Assembly (NCBI GenBank): GCA_001412365.1
Contig: LKUE01000259.1
Span: forward strand, 1-8,204
Direction of reading: 5' to 3'
Source of the DNA: Desulfuromonas sp. SDB
Lineage (GTDB): Bacteria; SDB-A
Length of the DNA: 8,204 nt
Part shown: piece after piece, positions 1-5,250 of the stretch
Layout: each line of letters starts with the position of its first letter
Numbering within the stretch: position 1 is the first letter of the stretch
The notes under the pieces: model-generated
The model's database searches: none
Seen by the model: only the letters and a program-made list of their open reading frames with translations
What the model was told of the DNA's origin: nothing
Program-made: the position numbers and the translations under genes

Positions 1-1160
1 ACTGCCACTCCCAGGCTGTCGGTCTTGATTACATATATTGCTGAATAGTAAGCGGCGAAAGATTTGGTCCATCCGCAGATTATAAAACCACCATCTGCAG
101 TTAGTTCAACCCAATTCGCTCCGTCATCCTTTATCCCTCCGTATATCCGGGTCCACATACTGTCACCCGTTGAATCAGTTTTTATCAGATAGGCATACTG
201 ATTGCCATTACCAAATGAACAGGTCCATCCGGCGATGATATATCCCTGATCTTCACACTGTTTAACTGACAATGCCCGGTCCCAGGAAGATCCACCATAT
301 ATTTTTTCCCATTCCTTTCTGCCCAGGCTGTCGATTTTCAAAAGATATGCGCTTATATGGTCATGTCCTGTGTAAAAAGCCGAACCGGCAATGACAAATC
401 CGCCATTGTCAGTTTGATCAATTGAATATCCTGCAGTCGCGTCAATATCTCCGTATTGATTAAGACCATATATTTGAGACCAGCACAGATTACCCTGGTG
501 GTCAGCTCTGATGACGTAGATGTCAGATTCGGGAAAATTGTAATTGGTTTTTCCTACCACAATGAATCCACCATCATCAGTCTGCTGGACGGCTAGACCT
601 TGATTTACTGTGCCTAATTCCTGTCCATAAGTTTTGGTCCATAAAGTTTCACCCTGCTGATCAGTTTTTATTAGCCAGACATGGTAACTTCCCCAATTTC
701 CCCGATAACCGGTAATGATAAATCCGCTGTCGGAGGTTTGCTGACCATGTATTCCGTAATCATTTAAGGAATATTCACCGAATGTTTTGGACAAGATTAT
801 ATCTCCCTGAGAATTAGTCTTGATCAACCAGGCATCTTCCAAACCAGCACCATAGGACTTGGTCCATCCGAATACAGCATAACCTCCGTCAAAAGTTTCA
901 ATAGCATTGTAGGGATAGTCATCTTGATTTCCTCCATAAGTTTTTGCCCAGATACTGTCTCCTCCGGAACTCAAATACAGTAAATTTATGTCAGATTGCT
1001 GGTTGTAAATCACTATTGAGATAATTAAATAACTACCGTTATTAGTTTGAATAATTGATTTCCCTTCGCAATCCCATAAGTCATGACCGTAAGTTCTAAT
1101 CCAACCTGGATGAACTACAGTAGGAATTATCAAAAGGAGAATATAAGCTTGTTTACTCAT
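1..1160 (-). CDS. Secreted beta-propeller-like repeat protein (partial, C-terminus outside window)
   Basis: The frame is open from ATG at 1160 to the left edge: 386 codons with no stop. An in-frame TAA lies 18 nt upstream of the ATG and there is no other start. A hydrophobic stretch at residues 6-16 (AYILLLIIPTVV) after one Lys suggests a short signal peptide. The rest is a tandem repeat of about 52 residues. Each unit runs WxKTYGG, then a Q/E-T-x-DGGF/Y-hydrophobic-GWTKS strand, then D-A-WLIKTDxxGD. The unit-opening Trp (Leu once) is at residues 20, 71, 123, 174, 227, 284 and 336, so at least six full units are visible. Such WLIKTD/DGGY repeats are frequent in FCB-group secreted proteins and probably form beta-propeller blades. 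A C-terminal sorting domain may lie beyond the edge. No Shine-Dalgarno (SD) sequence is evident. The molecular function is unknown; a structural, adhesive or binding role is inference. Confidence 0.85.
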   Translation of the reverse strand, partial: MSKQAYILLLIIPTVVHPGWIRTYGHDLWDCEGKSIIQTNNGSYLIISIVIYNQQSDINLLYLSSGGDSIWAKTYGGNQDDYPYNAIETFDGGYAVFGWTKSYGAGLEDAWLIKTNSQGDIILSKTFGEYSLNDYGIHGQQTSDSGFIITGYRGNWGSYHVWLIKTDQQGETLWTKTYGQELGTVNQGLAVQQTDDGGFIVVGKTNYNFPESDIYVIRADHQGNLCWSQIYGLNQYGDIDATAGYSIDQTDNGGFVIAGSAFYTGHDHISAYLLKIDSLGRKEWEKIYGGSSWDRALSVKQCEDQGYIIAGWTCSFGNGNQYAYLIKTDSTGDSMWTRIYGGIKDDGANWVELTADGGFIICGWTKSFAAYYSAIYVIKTDSLGVA

Positions 1161-1192
1161 GGCATTAATAATATTAATTTAGTAACTATAAT

Positions 1193-1198
1193 ATTATA
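1193..1198 (-). promoter_or_regulatory. Possible -10 element for the repeat-protein gene
   Basis: The minus strand reads TATAAT here, 33 nt before the ATG at 1160, which would give a leader of about 25 nt. No good -35 hexamer lies 16-18 nt further upstream. The stretch is so AT-rich that plus-strand TATAAT also occurs at 1187-1192 and 1195-1200, so specificity is low. Confidence 0.3.
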
Positions 1199-1240
1199 AT
1201 AGATAATGAAAAAGAAATAAAGTGAATTTAATATTAAATT

Positions 1241-1510
1241 CTAGTTACCGGAGATAATTTTCAACAAATTTTCTGTTTCAGCAATTTTATGACTACATTC
1301 TACCTCAGTGTAAATTTTCAGTGCTTTGTTTAAATACATTATTAATGTCGCTAGTTGAGCATTTAACTTGATAACATTAATAATACAAGGATTATAGAGA
1401 TATTGGCTGAAATAGAGTGAATGAAGAGTTTTCCAAACAAATCCTGGACACTGTTTAATGCACTGATAATTTATTAATTTCTCGGCAAGAGAGGAAAAAG
1501 AATATAGTAA
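1241..1510 (-). pseudogene. Startless open frame with TPR-like C-terminal end, probably a gene remnant
   Basis: On the minus strand, 89 codons are open between an in-frame TAA (1513-1511) and TAG (1243-1241). The only ATG lies deep inside, before the last third. The last 30 or so residues (YLNKALKIYTEVECSHKIAE, then TENLLKIISGN) match the helix-turn-helix pattern of tetratricopeptide units of the form ALKIYxEVGDxxGIAETLxxI. The conserved Gly-Asp turn is replaced by Glu-Cys-Ser. Just upstream, a 38-codon frame (1571-1455, starting MTDLVFNHHGFVAIFQGDS) overlaps it in another frame, as a frameshifted gene would. A weaker similar fragment, containing ALVQFTDIAGV, is read at 1710-1639 between stops. 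The seen facts are the open frame and the motif resemblance; that it is the eroded end of a TPR gene is inference. A chance open frame in AT-rich DNA cannot be excluded. Confidence 0.33.
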
Positions 1511-1538
1511 TTAATGAATCTCCCTGGAAAATGGCTAC

Positions 1539-1578
1539 AAATCCATGATGGTTGAAAACTAAATCAGTCATGGGATTT
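1539..1578. repeat. Imperfect inverted repeat, 10/11-nt arms
   Basis: AAATCCATGA (1539-1548) faces TCATGGGATTT (1568-1578) across 19 nt. The arms are complementary except for one extra G. It has no T-tract, so it is not a terminator; its function is unknown. Confidence 0.35.
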
Positions 1579-1664
1579 AATTACTGAACAGTTAAATATA
1601 TACTATCACTGACATTCTTTGCCCATGTTAAGTGGAGATTAAGTTAGAGAGGTAACTCCGGCAA

Positions 1665-1719
1665 TATCTGTAAATTGAACTAGTGCCTGTAAAATTACCT
1701 GAAAAATCTTTTACAGATA
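1665..1719. repeat. Nested inverted repeats (TATCTGTAAA and CTGTAAAA)
   Basis: TATCTGTAAA (1665-1674) is perfectly repeated in inverse as TTTACAGATA (1710-1719). Between them a second copy, CTGTAAAA (1687-1694), also pairs perfectly with TTTTACAG (1709-1716). The right arm could therefore pair with either left arm, giving two mutually exclusive hairpins. No protein or RNA family was recognised. Confidence 0.4.
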
Positions 1720-1812
1720 GTTATGGATAATAAAGCTGGGTAAATATAAATATTCAATCTGCATGGTGAATTTATTTAACCCATATATTTTGCCCCATAT
1801 TAGGATGATTAG

Positions 1813-1838
1813 AAAAATTATTATTAGTTAAATAATAA
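1813..1838 (-). terminator. Weak AT-only hairpin after the serine hydrolase gene
   Basis: TTATTATT (1818-1825) and AATAATAA (1831-1838) form an 8-bp stem with a 5-nt loop, 17 nt after the hydrolase stop. On the minus strand the stem is followed by TTTTT (1817-1813). The lack of GC pairs makes it a poor terminator by itself. Confidence 0.33.
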
Positions 1839-1855
1839 AATTGATTTTTTTATTT

Positions 1856-3226
1856 TCAATCGATCTTCTCAAAATAATGATCAACTCCCATTTGCCTGAA
1901 ATTCATTCCCTGCACCTCTCCATTTTCCAAGATAAATTCAACAGTGGCATCAACTACTTTTAAGAAAAATTGAGTCTCAGTTAAAGGATATAATTCTGCT
2001 ATCGGTTCTCCGGGAGGATTTATGTAAATACTTTGATCATCAACGGATACGATCAGTTGAATTTCATCTTCATATTGATAGGTTCCTATAAATTTTCGGT
2101 ATTCTTGGGGATCCAGATCAATCTCCACATATTCTTGAGGTAGTTGGTATGGTTCATTGAATACAATGGCAGTGATAGATTGCAAAATTTCAAAAATTGG
2201 ACTTAATGAGTTATTGGATAGAATTATAATTACCAGATCATGATCCAGGTAACTGGAAATATTGCACACAAATCCCTGAATTCCCCCGCTATGACCGTAA
2301 CGAATTCCATGGTCAGTTTCTGTAATTATCCAGCCGTAACCGTAGTATTTAACCGGATCATCCCGGCTGATTACTGCATGGGAAGAAAACATCAATTGCT
2401 GTGAAGATTCCGATAGTAATTGTTCGGTGTGCAAGGCTTTTTCCCACTTAAGGAGATCTTCCCCTGTGGAATAAATTGCTCCACCCCCCAGAGGCAAGGT
2501 CATACTTACATAATCATCGTAAATATATTCTCCATCGTAAAATATGTATCCTTCCGCTTTTCCGGGTACAATGGTGTAGTAATCATCTACCCCGGTGTGC
2601 TCCAGCCCGAGGGGACTGAATATAGATTGCTGTATAAATTCTGAATAGTTCATTTCCGATACCACTTCGATTATTTTAGAGAGTACCAGATAACCGGAGT
2701 TGGAGTAGTTGTATTTTTCACCAGGACTGAAATCCAGGGGCTCATATTTAAATAAATCCAGAATTTCATCAATATCGAAATCCTGCTTCATTATATCCTG
2801 AAAATTTTCGAAATCAGTAAAGTTTGGTATCCCTGAAGTATGAGTTAACAGATGATGAATGGTTATTTCATCTCCTCGGGGATAATCGGGAATATACCGG
2901 GAAATGGGATCATGGACGCTGATTAAATCCTGTTCCTGCAGCAGAAGAATTGCCGCCGCGGTAAACTGCTTGGTTACAGATCCAATTCTAAAACAAGTTT
3001 GGGGATTGTTCTGTATTTGATGAGCGATATCTGCATAACCATATCCTTTGCTGATGATAATCTGATCATCTTTTACTACCAGCACTGATCCCATGAACTT
3101 GTTTTGATCAGTATAGGTCTGAACTAGATTGTCAATTTCCTCATTGAAATCAGCAAAAAGTTGCATACTAATAAAGCTGACTAAAAAAATTATAAAGATT
3201 TTTAAAAACGGGCATGATTTTACCAA
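1856..3226 (-). CDS. Exported serine hydrolase, beta-lactamase/PBP fold (class C-like, COG1680 type)
   Basis: This is a 456-residue serine hydrolase of the Pfam beta-lactamase family. The TTG at 3226 is the preferred start because a perfect AGGAGG lies 7 nt upstream and the product then begins with a clean signal peptide: Lys3 and Lys9, a hydrophobic core at 10-24, and likely cleavage after Ala25. An ATG at 3289 would add 21 residues, bury the signal peptide and place the AGGAGG inside the gene. The active-site motifs are all present: SVTK at 83-86 (nucleophile Ser83, Lys86), YSN at 174-176, and HSG at 312-314 in the place of KTG. HLLTHTSG (125-132) is the typical family helix. Residues about 375-456 form a separate C-terminal beta domain as in many such esterase or peptidase-like proteins. 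The likely site of action is the periplasm or outer surface. Relatives include D-aminopeptidases, esterases and penicillin-binding proteins; the substrate cannot be read from sequence, and antibiotic resistance should not be assumed. The gene appears monocistronic, with a terminator upstream at 3357-3396. Confidence 0.92.
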   Translation of the reverse strand: MVKSCPFLKIFIIFLVSFISMQLFADFNEEIDNLVQTYTDQNKFMGSVLVVKDDQIIISKGYGYADIAHQIQNNPQTCFRIGSVTKQFTAAAILLLQEQDLISVHDPISRYIPDYPRGDEITIHHLLTHTSGIPNFTDFENFQDIMKQDFDIDEILDLFKYEPLDFSPGEKYNYSNSGYLVLSKIIEVVSEMNYSEFIQQSIFSPLGLEHTGVDDYYTIVPGKAEGYIFYDGEYIYDDYVSMTLPLGGGAIYSTGEDLLKWEKALHTEQLLSESSQQLMFSSHAVISRDDPVKYYGYGWIITETDHGIRYGHSGGIQGFVCNISSYLDHDLVIIILSNNSLSPIFEILQSITAIVFNEPYQLPQEYVEIDLDPQEYRKFIGTYQYEDEIQLIVSVDDQSIYINPPGEPIAELYPLTETQFFLKVVDATVEFILENGEVQGMNFRQMGVDHYFEKID

Positions 3227-3233
3227 GGTAGTT

Positions 3234-3239
3234 CCTCCT
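3234..3239 (-). promoter_or_regulatory. Ribosome binding site that fixes a TTG start
   Basis: The minus strand reads AGGAGG, a full anti-16S match, 7 nt before TTG at 3226-3224. No SD-like sequence sits at a proper distance before the alternative ATG at 3289, so this site decides the start of the serine hydrolase. Confidence 0.85.
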
Positions 3240-3270
3240 GTTAGCTTAATATTTTTTATTAGACATATTA

Positions 3271-3292
3271 AATTTGCAAAATGTTGCAATTT
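3271..3292. promoter_or_regulatory. Palindrome TTGCAA-N4-TTGCAA, possible operator
   Basis: TTGCAA (3274-3279) is repeated at 3284-3289. Each half is itself palindromic, so the pair is both a direct and an inverted repeat with 10-bp spacing, one helical turn. Flanking AA and TT extend the symmetry. It lies 48-63 nt upstream of the hydrolase TTG, where a promoter or operator would be. Binding by a dimeric regulator is inference. Confidence 0.38.
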
Positions 3293-3298
3293 TACTTC

Positions 3299-3318
3299 TA
3301 TCTGGTTAAAACCAGGTA
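3299..3318. promoter_or_regulatory. Palindrome CTGGTT-AA-AACCAG, possible operator
   Basis: CTGGTT (3302-3307) and AACCAG (3310-3315) are perfect inverted arms with a 2-nt spacer. The symmetry extends to 9-nt arms with one mismatch. It is 76-89 nt upstream of the hydrolase start, between the upstream terminator and the TTGCAA palindrome. It has no T-tract, which argues for protein binding rather than termination. Confidence 0.35.
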
Positions 3319-3356
3319 TTTAAATGGATATTCAGGAAAAAATGAGATTGTTCTGT

Positions 3357-3396
3357 AAAAAAAAGAGCTTGAAAAGTATTGAATTCAAGCTCTTTT
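3357..3396 (-). terminator. Strong rho-independent terminator closing the ABC/beta-helix operon
   Basis: AAAAGAGCTTGAA (3361-3373) pairs perfectly over 13 bp with TTCAAGCTCTTTT (3384-3396) around a 10-nt loop. Read on the minus strand, the stem runs directly into eight T's (3364-3357). It lies 12 nt after the stop of the 73-residue protein gene. On the plus strand only a short T run follows, so it works best for minus-strand transcripts. Confidence 0.88.
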
Positions 3397-3408
3397 ACCA
3401 TTTTTTAT

Positions 3409-3630
3409 TTAAACAAGCACAACCATGAGAAATATTCCCAGCCCAACTGCACATCCCCCTACAATGACTTTGCTAACCGGTACTCGAATATGTTCAGGTA
3501 GAAAAATAAAAATTCCCGGAATTCTGTTAGTATCGAAAATTATATTCAACATTCCCGGAAATTTCACAAATAAAGATAAAATATTCATGATTCCATAAAT
3601 TATTAAGAAAACTGGAAAAACAAATCTCAT
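3409..3630 (-). CDS. Small integral membrane protein (73 aa), unknown function
   Basis: I do not recognise a family. The product is very hydrophobic, with a first membrane segment at residues 3-22 starting right at the N-terminus. A middle stretch (24-47) contains FPGML, DTNRIPG and LPEH. A second membrane segment at 54-73 is rich in Gly and Val and runs to the C-terminus. AAGGAG lies 5 nt before the ATG, so translation is credible despite the small size. It is the last gene before a strong terminator and starts 78 nt after the beta-helix gene, so it is probably the distal gene of the ABC exporter operon. The 78-nt gap is AT-rich and could also hold its own promoter. A role as an accessory membrane subunit is only inferred from position. 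Confidence 0.72.
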   Translation of the reverse strand: MRFVFPVFLIIYGIMNILSLFVKFPGMLNIIFDTNRIPGIFIFLPEHIRVPVSKVIVGGCAVGLGIFLMVVLV

Positions 3631-3635
3631 TAATA

Positions 3636-3641
3636 CTCCTT
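3636..3641 (-). promoter_or_regulatory. Ribosome binding site of the 73-aa membrane protein
   Basis: The minus strand reads AAGGAG, 5 nt before the ATG at 3630. It is the main evidence that this short frame is a real gene. Confidence 0.75.
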
Positions 3642-3708
3642 TTTATTTAACAATTTATATTTTAGCTATTAAAAAAATATTAAAATTTTAGCAGGTAATT
3701 GAGTAAAT

Positions 3709-5220
3709 TTAATGTATTAACAGTAATTTGCCTTGTGCTTTCGAAGTGTTTTGATTATAGATGATGAAGAATAATAGTCCTGAATTATTTTCACAGTTTT
3801 GCCATGTATAGGAGTGGTTAAAAATTATTCCGCTTTGATGGATTATTCTTCCGCATAGATCTATAACCATTATCCTGGAAAGAGGATTTAAACCGGAAAA
3901 TAAAATTTGATTTCCCTTATAAGTAATCAAACTGGGTGAAGTTAATTCAGTAATATTACCGTTTTCCACACCGGTGCTAGAATATTCATAAGCTCCGATA
4001 TCGAAACCTGAACCTTGAGGGCGGATTATGCTGTCCAAATCATATCCCACTGGTGGATTAACCATGGATGTTCCGTTATCAACTGCGATGCTGGCAGACT
4101 GAAGATGAAAGTCGTTGCTGGGATAGTTGACGAAAATCGAATTATAATCCCCGGCTAACCAGGAATGTTGATCGTATCCCATATTTTGCCATTGAGCTAG
4201 GCTAATCACGGTGTTACCCTGATCTAAAGTCATCCGGTCATTGACCAGGTTGTAGTCGCTGTGAAATCCGGGCAGGGAAGAGGAATCAATGGAAATGCTT
4301 CCCCGGTAGCTGTGTAAAGTTATTAAAATATTATTATAAACAGTATCATCTACTGATTCAGTATTTATATTTAACGCCCACCTGGCGTCGCCAGCCTGAA
4401 CAATGGTGTTGTTGTAAATTTTATTCTGATAACTTCCTGCGGAAGCATCAATCCTGTAAAGACTGATCCCGCTGGCATGGTTGAAAAACAAAAGATTGTT
4501 GAATATAACTGATTGGGCAACTCCATCACAGTTAATCCCTGATCCCCCGGTAGCACCGTTTTCATAAATGATATTCCCTTCCACCGAAGCGAAGGAAATA
4601 AGCCCATCTCCTCCCATACTCTCATCTCCATTCATGTGAATTCCGCAGCAGCTGTTGTGATGGCAGATATTATACCTGATTACCGGGTAATCACCGCTGT
4701 TGGAAAAGTAGATGCCATGTTCATCATCAGTATAGCAACACTCATTGTACTCAATTAGTGCTGAATCCACAAATCCGGTAAAGATTCCCCAACGGTAATT
4801 TTGGTGACAGAAGTTATTGCGTATGGTTATATTACTGCCAACTACCGCTCTTATCCCTGCTCTGGGCATATCTATGATCTTGAAACCTTCTACCCATACC
4901 CAGGAAGCATTTTCGATATTAATCCCGTCGTTGGTAACCGGATTATGATTGTCAATTATCACACTGTCAGATAATGCTTTAAATACAATAGGATCATAGG
5001 GATTTCCGCTGGTTCTCAAGTCAAATCCGGTATAATTTCCATTCAGCACCAGGACGGTGTCCCCGCCAACAACTTGATCTGATGCGTACTGCAGGGTTTC
5101 CCAGGCAGAATCGGGATACAAGCCGGTATTGCTGTTGCTGCCCTGATTGGAGACATAATAGGTTGATGATTGTATTAAATAGGGAAACAGAATTAAAAAA
5201 ACTGAAAAAATTAATTTCAT
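3709..5220 (-). CDS. Secreted right-handed parallel beta-helix protein with T9SS-type sorting domain
   Basis: This is a 503-residue protein when started at the second ATG (5220), which has AAAGGA 6 nt upstream; the first ATG (5226) directly abuts that SD. Residues 1-18 are a signal peptide. Residues 20-80 (YYVSNQGSNSNTG, WETLQYA, GGDTVLVLNGNYTGF, SGNPYDPIVFKA) match the N-terminal cap of PL9/DUF1565-like beta-helix proteins. Parallel beta-helix coils of the form [IV]xxN follow at 133, 156, 181, 213, 239, 268 and 294. A RPQGSGFDIGAYEY motif (400-413) ends the helix, as in many secreted beta-helix proteins. Residues about 417-503 resemble a T9SS type A domain: VIDLCGRII, then a Trp strand, then GKLLLIH at the end. 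Such proteins are exported by Sec, cross the outer membrane by type IX secretion, and often bind or cleave polysaccharides. Lyase activity is not shown, since no certain catalytic set is visible. It follows the ABC pair by 30 nt and is probably co-transcribed. Confidence 0.88.
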   Translation of the reverse strand: MKLIFSVFLILFPYLIQSSTYYVSNQGSNSNTGLYPDSAWETLQYASDQVVGGDTVLVLNGNYTGFDLRTSGNPYDPIVFKALSDSVIIDNHNPVTNDGINIENASWVWVEGFKIIDMPRAGIRAVVGSNITIRNNFCHQNYRWGIFTGFVDSALIEYNECCYTDDEHGIYFSNSGDYPVIRYNICHHNSCCGIHMNGDESMGGDGLISFASVEGNIIYENGATGGSGINCDGVAQSVIFNNLLFFNHASGISLYRIDASAGSYQNKIYNNTIVQAGDARWALNINTESVDDTVYNNILITLHSYRGSISIDSSSLPGFHSDYNLVNDRMTLDQGNTVISLAQWQNMGYDQHSWLAGDYNSIFVNYPSNDFHLQSASIAVDNGTSMVNPPVGYDLDSIIRPQGSGFDIGAYEYSSTGVENGNITELTSPSLITYKGNQILFSGLNPLSRIMVIDLCGRIIHQSGIIFNHSYTWQNCENNSGLLFFIIYNQNTSKAQGKLLLIH

Positions 5221-5226
5221 ACTCAT

Positions 5227-5232
5227 TCCTTT
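5227..5232 (-). promoter_or_regulatory. Ribosome binding site that favours the second ATG of the beta-helix gene
   Basis: The minus strand reads AAAGGA immediately before ATG 5226 (0 nt spacing, too close) and 6 nt before ATG 5220. This supports the shorter, 503-residue protein starting MKLIFSVF. Confidence 0.7.
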
Positions 5233-5250
5233 GCTTTATTATTTATTAAT

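Larger units (their letters stand above)
1161..1855. other. 695-bp AT-rich intergenic interval without an intact gene
   Basis: This gap separates the serine hydrolase stop from the repeat-protein start. All frames are interrupted and no start with an SD leads to a long frame. It contains a TATAAT near 1193-1198, a startless open frame at 1241-1510 with a TPR-like end, inverted repeats at 1539-1578 and 1665-1719, and an AT-only hairpin at 1818-1838. These are listed separately. No tRNA-like cloverleaf or known riboswitch was recognised. Confidence 0.7.

Noticed and set aside
1570-1631. Short minus-strand stretch reading LNLHLTWAKNVSDSIYLTVQ, resembling a fibronectin-type strand
   Set aside because: It is only 20 codons between stops; the likeness is too short to separate from chance.
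1539-1719. Inverted repeats as ends of an insertion sequence
   Set aside because: The arms are short and closely spaced, no target-site duplication is seen, and no transposase or remnant lies between them.
2420-2644. Plus-strand open frame of 74 codons
   Set aside because: It lies wholly opposite the serine hydrolase, whose frame carries all active-site motifs; it has no SD or recognisable domain.
1856-3226. Antibiotic-resistance beta-lactamase
   Set aside because: The SxxK, YSN and HSG pattern fits the wide family of serine esterases, peptidases and PBP-like proteins; no resistance context is present.
3129-3323. Plus-strand open frame of 64 codons opposite the hydrolase start
   Set aside because: It is antisense to the signal peptide and leader and its composition mirrors the AT-rich opposite strand; no RBS.
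4371-4631. Minus-strand open frame of 86 codons inside the beta-helix gene
   Set aside because: It is an alternative frame within a well-supported gene, without motifs or SD.
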